This document shows, piece after piece, positions 7,538 through 14,944 of a stretch of DNA of 64,000 nucleotides (the stretch's first letter is position 1; each line of letters opens with the position of its first letter). The notes beneath the pieces are model-generated. The model worked only from the letters and a program-made list of their open reading frames with translations. It was not told the origin of the DNA and made no database searches. The stretch is from Clostridium sp. HBUAS56010 (GTDB lineage: Bacteria > Bacillota > Clostridia > Lachnospirales > Lachnospiraceae), in contig NZ_SULJ01000008.1 of the NCBI RefSeq assembly GCF_007115105.1, positions 62,001 through 126,000 of the forward strand, written 5' to 3'. Both the position numbers and the translations under genes were made by a program.

Positions 7538-8866
7538 TTAAAAACCTCGTTCTGCTTTTGCTTTTGCAGATAGTTCTGTATCTTTGCTGTTGTTAATTAT
7601 ATCTGAGAAAAGTCCATTGGCCTGTTCTTTCTGTTCCAGACCCTTATAGATTACTGCAGCTTTGAATTTCGCCTGCCAGCTCGCCGGTTTTAATTCAATA
7701 CACTTGGAATAATAGACCAGGGCGGTCTGATTGTCACCTGCTGCCACTGCCTTATCACCAAGGTTCTCCAATACTGCCGTTCCATTCTCCGCCATGTCTT
7801 TTCTGATCTCTCCAATGACAGCCTGTACCTGATCCGACGTAATTAAACTGGAATCCAGACCGGCATAAATCTTCACGGCTGTGTTAAAATCATTTTTCTT
7901 ATACGCTTCAAGAATGCCAATAACTGCCTGATACTGAGCCAGAATGCTATCTGCATTATTGGTCAGAGAGGCGAGAGATTCTTCTGCCGTCTTCTTCTGT
8001 GCTGTTAATGTCTCAAGCTGGTTATTTAAGCTGTCAGACTTCTTATTCGCCTGACTTAACTCTTCGCTATACTTTAACATTTCTTTGTTATGGCTGTCAT
8101 TAATGGACTTGGTAATGGCAGGCATAACCAGAAAAAAGATGACTGCTGCGCCCAGAATCAGTCCCGCCAGAATGTTCATAACCGCCTGATCTTTTGTATT
8201 CTCCCTGTAACTGGGGGGAATAATAACATCATCGTCTTCCATCTGTCTGTGGGAAAGTACATTCTTTAATTTACGTTTTTCCGGTTCCCGTTCTCGTTCC
8301 CTTACAGGTTTTACAGGAACACCGGAAGCCTTCAAAAGTGTTTTATAATATAATGCTTTGGAGTTGCTGCAGTCTATCTGCAGAACTTTCTGAATTGCTT
8401 TTCCTGCCTTTTGGTAATCTTCTCTCGCAATGCATAAGATGGCAAATAAAAGCTGTGCCTTTATATAGTTCGGTTTGCTCTCCACCACTTTGCTAAGCTG
8501 CAGGACAGCAAGATCCTCGCTTCCGCTCTGGGCATAGACAAGTGCCTGGTTAAACCTGCGTACGGTACGCCGTTCATTGTCCATGGCACCTTTTTTTCGC
8601 TGTATCTCCCCCAGATAGTAGTCTGCCCGGTTTTCTTCCGGCTGAAGATTCATGCTGATTACCCACTGGACAAGCGCCTCACCTACTTCCCCCACTTCAT
8701 AATAAATAAGCCCTAAAAGGTTTCTTGCCTCTGTCATATACTTATTAAAATGAAGGCTCTTCTTTAAACATTCTGCTGCGCCTGTCAGATCTCTGAGTCC
8801 TGCCCGTTCCAGTCCCATGTTGTAATAGCTGTTGGCAATTACACGGGTTTTTCTTTCATAATCCAT
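7538..8866 (-). CDS. TPR-repeat protein with one membrane span and coiled coil
   Basis: A 442-residue protein. Residues 1-180 hold about five tetratricopeptide repeats (for example a YYNMGLERAGLRDLTGAAEC unit). A basic linker rich in Arg/Glu/Lys (REREREPEKRK) precedes a membrane span at about 228-250. Residues 255-305 look like a coiled coil (SEELSQANKKSDSLNNQLETL), and further TPR-like helices form the C-terminal part. It probably acts as a membrane-anchored scaffold, but no partner is evident. It follows folC and a 46-residue gene in one transcript that ends at 7478. Similar proteins are common and uncharacterised in Lachnospiraceae. Confidence 0.8.
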   Translation of the reverse strand: MDYERKTRVIANSYYNMGLERAGLRDLTGAAECLKKSLHFNKYMTEARNLLGLIYYEVGEVGEALVQWVISMNLQPEENRADYYLGEIQRKKGAMDNERRTVRRFNQALVYAQSGSEDLAVLQLSKVVESKPNYIKAQLLFAILCIAREDYQKAGKAIQKVLQIDCSNSKALYYKTLLKASGVPVKPVREREREPEKRKLKNVLSHRQMEDDDVIIPPSYRENTKDQAVMNILAGLILGAAVIFFLVMPAITKSINDSHNKEMLKYSEELSQANKKSDSLNNQLETLTAQKKTAEESLASLTNNADSILAQYQAVIGILEAYKKNDFNTAVKIYAGLDSSLITSDQVQAVIGEIRKDMAENGTAVLENLGDKAVAAGDNQTALVYYSKCIELKPASWQAKFKAAVIYKGLEQKEQANGLFSDIINNSKDTELSAKAKAERGF

Positions 8867-8877
8867 ATCTCAACCGC

Positions 8878-9018
8878 CTATTCCCTGGTGACTTCTTTTA
8901 TCAGATCCATCATTAAATCCTTCATATCTGTCAGATCACTTCTCACAATGGTATCCTCAATGGCATCAACTTCAAGACTTGGCCTGTATTCGCTAATCTC
9001 CTTTTCAAAATCAATCAT
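8878..9018 (-). CDS. 46-residue acidic protein after folC
   Basis: A short frame beginning MIDFEKEISEYRPSLEVDAI and ending LIKEVTRE, highly charged and predicted helical, with no signal or membrane segment. SD AGGA (GGAGGAACGGAT) precedes the ATG, and the gene overlaps the end of folC by 8 bases. The TPR gene starts 12 bases downstream. The overlap and SD suggest a real, co-translated gene. The family is unknown to me. Confidence 0.68.
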   Translation of the reverse strand: MIDFEKEISEYRPSLEVDAIEDTIVRSDLTDMKDLMMDLIKEVTRE

Positions 9019-10336
9019 ATCCGTTCCTCCTTAAAACTGCTTTTATCTCACCCATTAAGTAGAGGGAACCTACGCAAAAAAGCAAATGTCCGCTATCCCT
9101 TTTTTCAAGCATAGATAAAACCGCTTCCTCCACTGTAGAAAATCCTGTCACCTGACTTTGAGAAACATCCTGAAACTTCTGAAGAAGTGTCAGGCTCTCT
9201 AACCCTCTTTCTGAATCAATGTGAGTCACTGCTGCCAGATCAAGAGGAAGTGTCTCAGCAATCCTTTTTATCATCTGTTCATAATCCTTATCGGACACTG
9301 CCGAAAATAAAACTCTGGCTCTTTTCTTCCTGCTTTTACACAATCCCCCGGCTGATTCTAAAAACGCTTCAATTCCTCCAGGGTTATGGGCTCCGTCAAG
9401 AAATACTCCAGGCATAACCTCTTCCATTCTTGCAGGCCAGTGCATATGGGCAAATCCCGTTTTTATTCCTGTTCGCCTGTCAAGTCCTGCTGCCTCCAGT
9501 GCTCGGTAAGCGAGAAGCCCGTTCATAACCTGATATTCCCCCTGACAGGGGATCAGTACCTTTAATAAAGGCTCTTTATCTCCACAAAAATCTACCTGAA
9601 ATCCAGTATCATCATAACCTGTAATCTGATAGTCCTGCTTGTCCACCTGATAAAAAGGTGAGCCCAGTTCTTCTGCCCTTTTTTTCATTACCAGTCCCGC
9701 CTGTCCGTCATTTCCATCAAAAACGACTGGAACTCCCGCTTTTATAATGCCTGCTTTTTCAGACGCAATCTTTTCAATGGTATCTCCAAGAAATTCTGTA
9801 TGATCCAGACTGATTGAGGTAATAACGCAGCAAAGGGGATGCCGGATTACATTGGTAGTATCGAGCCTTCCTCCCAGTCCGGTTTCCAAAATAACATAAT
9901 CCAGGCGTAAATCCCGGAACATGTCCATCGCCATGTAAAACAGAAATTCAAAATAGGAAGGATGTTGAAACCCTTTTTCAGTCATTGTCCGGGACAGCTT
10001 TCTGACTCTCTCAAAACTTTCTTTAAATGTATGTTCAGACACCATCTCTCCATCAATGGAGAAACGTTCCCTGGTATCAATCAGATGAGGGGACGTAAAT
10101 GTCCCAACATGGAATCCGGAACTTTGTAAAGCAGATTGAAGAAATGCACATACAGATCCTTTCCCATTGGTTCCTGCCACATGAAAAATCTTCATATTCT
10201 CATCTGGCTCCCCCATCTCTTCCAAATACCTGCGGATATCCTGCAGGGAATTCTTCTTACTTGCCCACATGGGAATCCGTCCTAAGTATTCTTCTGCCGT
10301 TTCATTAAACTTCATCGTAAAAGTACCAACTTCCAT
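9011..10336 (-). CDS. folC: Folylpolyglutamate synthase / dihydrofolate synthase
   Basis: Mur-ligase-family enzyme of about 440 residues that adds glutamate to dihydropteroate and to reduced folates. The ATP-binding P-loop HVAGTNGKGSVCAF, the ETGLGGRLDTTN motif, SISLDHTEFLGDTIEKIASEKAGI and the C-terminal LDGAHNPGG signature are all intact. Two starts are possible: ATG 10336 (AAGGG 10 bases upstream) or ATG 10315 (MKFNETAEEYLGRIP, closer to the usual family start). First gene of folC-46aa-TPR. Confidence 0.94.
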   Translation of the reverse strand: MEVGTFTMKFNETAEEYLGRIPMWASKKNSLQDIRRYLEEMGEPDENMKIFHVAGTNGKGSVCAFLQSALQSSGFHVGTFTSPHLIDTRERFSIDGEMVSEHTFKESFERVRKLSRTMTEKGFQHPSYFEFLFYMAMDMFRDLRLDYVILETGLGGRLDTTNVIRHPLCCVITSISLDHTEFLGDTIEKIASEKAGIIKAGVPVVFDGNDGQAGLVMKKRAEELGSPFYQVDKQDYQITGYDDTGFQVDFCGDKEPLLKVLIPCQGEYQVMNGLLAYRALEAAGLDRRTGIKTGFAHMHWPARMEEVMPGVFLDGAHNPGGIEAFLESAGGLCKSRKKRARVLFSAVSDKDYEQMIKRIAETLPLDLAAVTHIDSERGLESLTLLQKFQDVSQSQVTGFSTVEEAVLSMLEKRDSGHLLFCVGSLYLMGEIKAVLRRNGYD

Positions 10337-10510
10337 TGAAAATTAACCCTTGATTTTATATTTTAAGATAAAACCAACCATTCGATTTGGAAAAGAGCAA
10401 TCGAACTTCCTCAATTTATTATAATATAAGTCCGGCAATATGCAACCCATTTCTTTCGCAAAAAGCCCTTAATTTCTACAAGTGCTCCCGATTCCCGTTC
10501 TTATGGGGAA

Positions 10511-10550
10511 TAAAAAGAGAGCACTGCATCTTAAAGTGCCGTACTCTCTT
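10511..10550 (-). terminator. Intrinsic terminator after ridA
   Basis: On the minus strand AAGAGAGTACGGCACT and AGTGCTCTCTT form a stem, with one small bulge, followed by TTTTT. It lies 39 bases after the ridA stop. Confidence 0.8.
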
Positions 10551-10588
10551 GCTTTGCCGCCTTCTTTTCTTTCCATACCAGATTGCTC

Positions 10589-10972
10589 TTATTCACCGCA
10601 ATATGCAACTGCTTCAATCTCAATGAGAGAATCCTTTGGTAAGGCTGCCACTTCAAACGCTGCTCTGGCAGGACAATCCCCTTCAAAAAAAGTCGCATAA
10701 ACTTCATTCATGGCTGAAAAATCGCCGATATTCTTCAACAATACCGTAGTCTTTACCACGTTAGCCATAGTAAAACCACCGCTTTCCAGAATTGACTGGA
10801 TGTTGGTTAAGGACTGCTTTGTCTGGGTTTTGATATCATCACCTGCAAATGCTCCTGTGGCAGGGTCGATAGGAAGCTGTCCGGATACATATACATAATC
10901 GCCGCAGCGCACTCCCTGAGAATATGGACCGATCGCTGCCGGTGCCTTTGGGGTTGATAACACTTTTTTCAT
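10589..10972 (-). CDS. ridA: RidA-family reactive enamine/imine deaminase
   Basis: A 127-residue YjgF/YER057c/UK114 protein that hydrolyses reactive 2-aminoacrylate and related imines released by PLP enzymes. The signature regions are complete: APAAIGPYSQGV at the N terminus, YVSGQLPIDP, and CPARAAFEVAALPKDSLIEIEAVA with the substrate-carboxylate Arg103. Monocistronic, with its own terminator. SD AGGAGAT lies before the ATG. Confidence 0.95.
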   Translation of the reverse strand: MKKVLSTPKAPAAIGPYSQGVRCGDYVYVSGQLPIDPATGAFAGDDIKTQTKQSLTNIQSILESGGFTMANVVKTTVLLKNIGDFSAMNEVYATFFEGDCPARAAFEVAALPKDSLIEIEAVAYCGE

Positions 10973-11178
10973 TCTTTCCTATCTCCTTTCGTTCGTAAAA
11001 AGTAATAGTATTAGATTAGCACACATTCTCCAAAAGTCAATATTTTACTGACTTCTTTCTTCATATATTTCTAAATTTAATCACCTTTTACCTCTTGTCA
11101 TCTGGTATTCAATACTATATAATATAATAAAGGAATTCATTCCTTATGTGGGCATCTGCACACAGAACGGAGGAACAG

Positions 11179-11796
11179 ATGAAAACAAACGACGAAAGAA
11201 TGCAGGACATCTTAAAGCACCTGGAATCCTTTCAGCATATTAAACCAGAAACCATTCCAAACATTGATTTATACATGGACCAGGTCACCACATTTATGGA
11301 TGAGCATTTAAAAGATACCAAGCGTTATCCAGATGATAAAGTTCTTACCAAAACCATGATCAACAATTATGCCAAGAATAATCTTTTGCCCGCTCCTAAT
11401 AAGAAGAAGTATTCAAAAGAACATATTCTATTACTTATATTTATTTATTATTTTAAGAATGTCCTGTCTTTCAATGACATTGCACAGCTTTTTAAACCGA
11501 TTACGGATAAACATTTTAACACCCAGCAAGACATGCCCATGGAAGAGATCTATAAAGAAATCTTTGCTCAGGAAGAATCCGAACTGAGCCGTATTAAAGC
11601 AGATATTACGGAAAAATACGAACATGCCCAGAAAGCCTTTGAAGATCAGAATTTAGATCCGGAAGATCTGGAACACCTTCGCCTGTTCTCCTGGATCTGC
11701 GGTCTTTCCTTTGATGTTTATGTAAAAAAGCAGGTAATTGAACAATTAATTGACGGATTAAAAGAAACAGAACCTGGTAAAAAGAAAAAAATATAA
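11179..11796 (+). CDS. DUF1836 domain protein, probable MerR-like DNA-binding regulator
   Basis: A 205-residue cytosolic protein of the DUF1836 family seen across Firmicutes. A MerR-like helix-turn-helix/wing is visible around residues 50-90 (LTKTMINNYAKNNLL, then KKYSKEHILLLIFIYYFKN). The C-terminal half is helical and ends in a Lys-rich tail. The ATG at 11179 has GGAGG at 5 bases; an upstream in-frame start lacks one. Its target is unknown and it stands alone between divergent and convergent neighbours. Confidence 0.8.
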   Translation: MKTNDERMQDILKHLESFQHIKPETIPNIDLYMDQVTTFMDEHLKDTKRYPDDKVLTKTMINNYAKNNLLPAPNKKKYSKEHILLLIFIYYFKNVLSFNDIAQLFKPITDKHFNTQQDMPMEEIYKEIFAQEESELSRIKADITEKYEHAQKAFEDQNLDPEDLEHLRLFSWICGLSFDVYVKKQVIEQLIDGLKETEPGKKKKI

Positions 11797-11838
11797 AACA
11801 AGGGGGCAAAGACCCGTAAGGTCTGTCCCCTTGTTTTA
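11797..11838. terminator. Bidirectional terminator between two convergent regulators
   Basis: AAAACAAGGGGGCAAAGACC and GGTCTGTCCCCTTGTTTT form a long stem with A and T tracts on both sides, ending transcripts from the DUF1836 gene (plus) and the YerC-like gene (minus). Confidence 0.9.
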
Positions 11839-12135
11839 ATCTTCCTTTTGTTCTTCCAGCCGTTTAAATACCATATCATATCCATCGTTTCCATAATTGA
11901 GGGAGCGGTTCACACGGCTTATGGTGGCGGTTGATGCACCAGTCTTCTCTGCAATCTCCAGATAAGTACGTCCTTCCCTCAGCATCTTTGCTACTTCGTA
12001 TCGCTGGGATAAGCTCAGCAATTCATTTACCGTACAGACATCCTCAAAGAACCGGTAGCACTCCTCTGGTGTCTTAATTGTCAGAATTGCTTCAAACAGA
12101 TGGTCTACGGCATCTGTCTTTATTTTCTTATTCAT
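11836..12135 (-). CDS. yerC: YerC/YecD-family TrpR-like regulator
   Basis: A 99-residue helical protein of the TrpR superfamily. The reader segment ELLSLSQRYEVAKMLREGRTYLEIAEKTGASTATISRVNRSL is the TrpR-type helix-turn-helix, and the C-terminal YDMVFKRLEEQ is characteristic of the YerC/YecD subfamily. It is likely a small DNA-binding regulator. The ligand is unknown and it is not tied to trp genes here. The stop overlaps the shared terminator with the convergent gene. Confidence 0.88.
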   Translation of the reverse strand: MNKKIKTDAVDHLFEAILTIKTPEECYRFFEDVCTVNELLSLSQRYEVAKMLREGRTYLEIAEKTGASTATISRVNRSLNYGNDGYDMVFKRLEEQKED

Positions 12136-12209
12136 AATATAATTCGATCCCCTTTGTTTAACTTTTATTGTTATGTATATTTTAACATATTAAAGTTTTA
12201 AAATCCACT

Positions 12210-13028
12210 CTAAGCATGTCCCGACAGCATAAATTTTTCCACTACATGGGCAATGCCATCATCATTGTTTGAAAAAGTCACATAATCAGCCGCTTTTTTC
12301 ACCGAAGGAACTGCATTCTCCATAGCCACACCAAGACCTGCATACTGAATCATGGACAGATCATTATACCCGTCTCCACATGCAATCATCTCTTCTCTTC
12401 CCATAGAAAGTTCATGAAGCAAACGCTCTAAGCTTGCCGCCTTATCAATTCCCTTTGGAAGAACTTCTAAAAAGAAGGGTTCAGAACGATACACACTGTA
12501 ATCATCTCCTAAGGCTTCCTTCACTTTTGGTTCCACCTGAGAAAGAATTTCCCCATCACCGAGAAGCAGAAACTTTACAACAGGAAACGTTACATATGCT
12601 TCCATATCCTTTACTTCTTTTACTTCCAGCTTATTGATAAAGGCCTCCTTTTTCACATATTCATCGGAAGCGTCAGGGGTAATAATACAGTCATTTTCAT
12701 AGGTCAGAAAATTCACGCCCTGCTCTTTGGCAATTTCTATAATCTTCTTATTCGAAGAGATGGGAAGTTCTTTTTTAAACACAATCTCTCCAGTGCTTAA
12801 ATTAAGAATCCTGCCTCCGTTATAAGACAAAATATATCCACCCGTCTCATAAAGCTTCAGTTCTTGGGCAAGAGGCGTAATTCCATATGTAGGACGCCCA
12901 GATGCCAGAACAATCACACCTCCCTGGCGCTTTAACTCAAAAAGTGCCTCTTTTGTCTTAGGCGTGATCACTTTTCTTCCATTGGTCAGCGTCCCATCCA
13001 AATCCAGCACAATCATTCGATAGTTCAT
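12210..13028 (-). CDS. Cof-type HAD-superfamily phosphatase
   Basis: HAD hydrolase of the Cof/YidA class (272 residues) with a C2B cap. Motif I MIVLDLDGTLTN carries the nucleophile Asp9 and Asp11, motif II is LASGRP, and motif III/IV is the Lys in IDKAASLERLL plus the acidic ACGDGYNDLSMIQYAG loop. Such enzymes dephosphorylate sugar phosphates or FMN/PLP; the substrate cannot be inferred. Single gene with an SD (GGGAGAAATAAC) ahead of the ATG. Confidence 0.9.
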   Translation of the reverse strand: MNYRMIVLDLDGTLTNGRKVITPKTKEALFELKRQGGVIVLASGRPTYGITPLAQELKLYETGGYILSYNGGRILNLSTGEIVFKKELPISSNKKIIEIAKEQGVNFLTYENDCIITPDASDEYVKKEAFINKLEVKEVKDMEAYVTFPVVKFLLLGDGEILSQVEPKVKEALGDDYSVYRSEPFFLEVLPKGIDKAASLERLLHELSMGREEMIACGDGYNDLSMIQYAGLGVAMENAVPSVKKAADYVTFSNNDDGIAHVVEKFMLSGHA

Positions 13029-13057
13029 GTTATTTCTCCCGCTTTTGTCAATTTACC

Positions 13058-13102
13058 CTAGGGCGTGTCTGAAAACTCATTGATCCAATCTGCACGCTCT
13101 AG
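13058..13102. repeat. 45-base inverted repeat, possible MITE or insertion-sequence remnant
   Basis: CTAGGGCGTG at the left and CACGCTCTAG at the right are inverted copies with a single mismatch, separated by 25 bases. The element lies between the phosphatase gene start and the next gene and has no T run to mark it as a terminator in either direction. It may be a solo pair of transposon ends or an operator-like hairpin. Only one copy was noticed here. Confidence 0.35.
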
Positions 13103-13225
13103 CAGTATATCACAATTTCATTTCTTATTCCATTGTAAAATAAACAATTGTTCATTTCATGAGGAACGATCCCATAGGGATTTTCATACAATGCTACCAG
13201 AACAGAGAAGAAAAGGAGGAATCAT

Positions 13226-13405
13226 GTGAACCGGGTAGTCTTTTTATTTCTGGCTGTCCTTATGATCGCGGCCTCCATGACCAGTTGCAGATACACAGCC
13301 AGAAAACGCATACGTCCTCTTTTTTTTCATACGGAAACCCAAATGGGTGATCCGGCATTTTTTTTGAGACAAGGTACCAATTGTCAACCAGATAATACTA
13401 TGTAG
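13226..13405 (+). CDS. Possible 59-residue small lipoprotein
   Basis: A GTG-started frame with a perfect AGGAGG six bases upstream. The product begins MNRVVFLFLAVLMIAASMTSC, a plausible signal peptide with a lipobox-like end (MTSC), followed by a basic stretch (RYTARKRIR) and no recognised domain. The 3' end runs into the promoter region of the next gene. It may be a genuine small lipoprotein or the decayed 5' end of a larger secreted protein. It precedes an orphan substrate-binding lipoprotein. Confidence 0.42.
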   Translation: MNRVVFLFLAVLMIAASMTSCRYTARKRIRPLFFHTETQMGDPAFFLRQGTNCQPDNTM

Positions 13406-13409
13406 TATT
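13394..13409. promoter_or_regulatory. Palindrome upstream of the orphan binding protein
   Basis: AATACTA and TAGTATT flank a 2-base centre, an exact 7+7 palindrome. It overlaps a candidate -10 downstream of TTGTCA (13381-13386) and lies 24 bases before the binding-protein ATG. It could be an operator; no regulator is obvious. Confidence 0.4.
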
Positions 13410-13432
13410 AAGAATTCCCTAAGGAGGGTTAT

Positions 13433-14440
13433 ATGAGAAACGTTTTACGTCCTTTTCTGACTGCCATACTTGCCGGAACTGCTTTGATCACTCTGACAGC
13501 CTGTGGCTCAAAAGCAAATGCATCGGATCTGACTCCGGTCACTTTAAATGAAGTTGCCCATTCCATCTTTTACGCTCCCCAATATGCTGCCATTGAGTTG
13601 GGATATTTTGAAGATGAGGGAATTGATCTGACCCTTGTGAATGGAGCTGGTGCTGATAAAGTCATGACCGCATTGATCTCCGGTGATGCTGATATTGGAT
13701 TTATGGGTTCGGAAGCCAGTATTTATACTTATGCCAACGGATCAGATGATTACGCCATAAATTTTGCCCAACTGACTCAGCGTGCCGGTAACTTTCTGGT
13801 AGCAAGAAGCAGCCAGCCTGACTTTAAATGGGCGGATTTAAAAGGAAAGAAGGTTCTTGGCGGAAGAGCCGGAGGAATGCCCCAGATGGTATTTGAATAT
13901 ATCCTGAAAAAGAACGGCCTTGATCCCACTACAGATTTAGCCATTGACCAGAGCATTAACTTCGGATTAACTGCTGCTGCATTTACAAGCAACGATGCCG
14001 ATTATACCGTAGAGTTTGAACCCTTTGCCACCGGACTTGAAAAAGAAGGAAGCGGATTTGTTGTGGCATCTCTTGGGGTTGATTCCGGTTATGTTCCCTA
14101 TACTGCTTACAGCGCAAAAAAGAGCTACTTAGAAAAAAATCCAGAGACAATCCAGAAATTTACAAATGCAGTCCAAAAAGGTCTGGAATATGTAAATTCC
14201 CATTCTGCAGAAGAGGTGGCAAAGATAATCCAGCCTCAGTTTAAAGAAACCGATGCTGCAACCATCACAGCCATTGTAGAACGCTATAAAGCCCAGGATA
14301 CCTGGAAAGGGGATACTATATTCCAAAAAGACAGCTTTGATCTCCTTCAAAACATTTTAGAAGAATCCGGTCAATTAAAAGAGCGGGTTCCTTATGAAAC
14401 GCTGGTCACTACAATTTTTTCGGAACAGGCAGTAAAATAA
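13433..14440 (+). CDS. NMT1/TauA-like ABC substrate-binding lipoprotein
   Basis: A 335-residue lipoprotein: signal peptide with lipobox LTACGS (Cys24), then a periplasmic-binding fold of the NitT/TauT/NMT1 class. The HSIFYAPQYAAIELGYFEDEGIDL opening (first 20 shown: HSIFYAPQYAAIELGYFEDE) and ALISGDADIGFMGSEAS are the family hallmarks. Relatives bind sulfonates, nitrate, bicarbonate or thiamine pyrimidine precursors (ThiY/THI5). No permease or ATPase gene is adjacent, and a terminator follows directly, so it is an orphan binding protein. SD AAGGAGGG precedes the ATG. The ligand is undetermined. Confidence 0.85.
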   Translation: MRNVLRPFLTAILAGTALITLTACGSKANASDLTPVTLNEVAHSIFYAPQYAAIELGYFEDEGIDLTLVNGAGADKVMTALISGDADIGFMGSEASIYTYANGSDDYAINFAQLTQRAGNFLVARSSQPDFKWADLKGKKVLGGRAGGMPQMVFEYILKKNGLDPTTDLAIDQSINFGLTAAAFTSNDADYTVEFEPFATGLEKEGSGFVVASLGVDSGYVPYTAYSAKKSYLEKNPETIQKFTNAVQKGLEYVNSHSAEEVAKIIQPQFKETDAATITAIVERYKAQDTWKGDTIFQKDSFDLLQNILEESGQLKERVPYETLVTTIFSEQAVK

Positions 14441-14473
14441 GTTTTCCTCTTTTATATTCCAATCGTAAAAAGC

Positions 14474-14515
14474 AAAATCACAGACCCATTATAACTTTGG
14501 CTCTGTGATTTTTTA
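14474..14515 (+). terminator. Terminator of the orphan binding protein
   Basis: AAAATCACAGA and CTCTGTGATTTTTT form a strong hairpin with a T run, 33 bases after the stop codon. Confidence 0.88.
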
Positions 14516-14776
14516 TCGATTTTTCGTATCCCTGATTGCAGCAATTGTAAGCGCGATTGGAACCGGCTCAAAAAAGCCACCGCTTACGAAATCTCTTCGA
14601 AGTCTGAATCAGTCTATGATACTTCCAATGCTTTTACAGGCACAGAAGAATCAGACAGTTCCTATTTTGAAGAAAGCACCTCTGCTTATTTAGAGGGGAC
14701 TTCTGCTTCTTATCCAAAGGGGATACCATTTCCGTTACTGGAATATGCAACGGATTGTTCGCAAATATATCGTTAG
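14505..14776 (+). pseudogene. Decayed or frameshifted small secreted-protein gene
   Basis: The first frame (GTG 14505, in the descending arm of a terminator, no SD) encodes FFVSLIAAIVSAIGTGSKK, resembling a signal or membrane segment. At A AAA AAG (14570-14576) the coherent reading moves to the -1 frame, giving 66 codons rich in Ser, Thr and Glu (ATAYEISSKSESVYDTSNAF and on to DCSQIYR) that end at TAG 14774-14776. The unit is followed by its own terminator at 14797. Either a one-base indel destroyed a small gene or a -1 slip joins the frames. No family recognised. Confidence 0.45.
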
Positions 14777-14796
14777 ATAACTGTATCATCGAATAA

Positions 14797-14841
14797 AAAT
14801 GCCGCTGTCCGGTCTTATCAGTCCGGATGGCGGTATTTTTT
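14797..14841 (+). terminator. Terminator after the decayed small gene
   Basis: ATGCCGC-TCCGG and CCGGA-GCGGTAT form a stem around CTTATCAG-like loop bases, followed by eight T. It ends the unit at 14505-14776 and insulates the subtilase gene. Confidence 0.85.
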
Positions 14842-14876
14842 TTACTTAATCTCAAAAGAAACAATGGGAAGCGCCA

Positions 14877-14906
14877 CTCATATTACCCCCTTATCTGCAT
14901 ATTATA
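14877..14906 (+). promoter_or_regulatory. Putative sporulation sigma promoter of the first Csp-like gene
   Basis: CTCATATT (14877-14884) and CATATTATA (14898-14906) are spaced 13-15 bases, depending on the boundary chosen. This resembles sporulation sigma factor sites (SigE: TCATATT with CATA-type -10; SigG/SigK also share CATA). The second tandem gene has the same arrangement at 16639, and this agreement is the main support. Confidence 0.5.
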
Positions 14907-14944
14907 AAACAAATGCTTCTTTTGAATCGGACCGGGAGGCAAAT

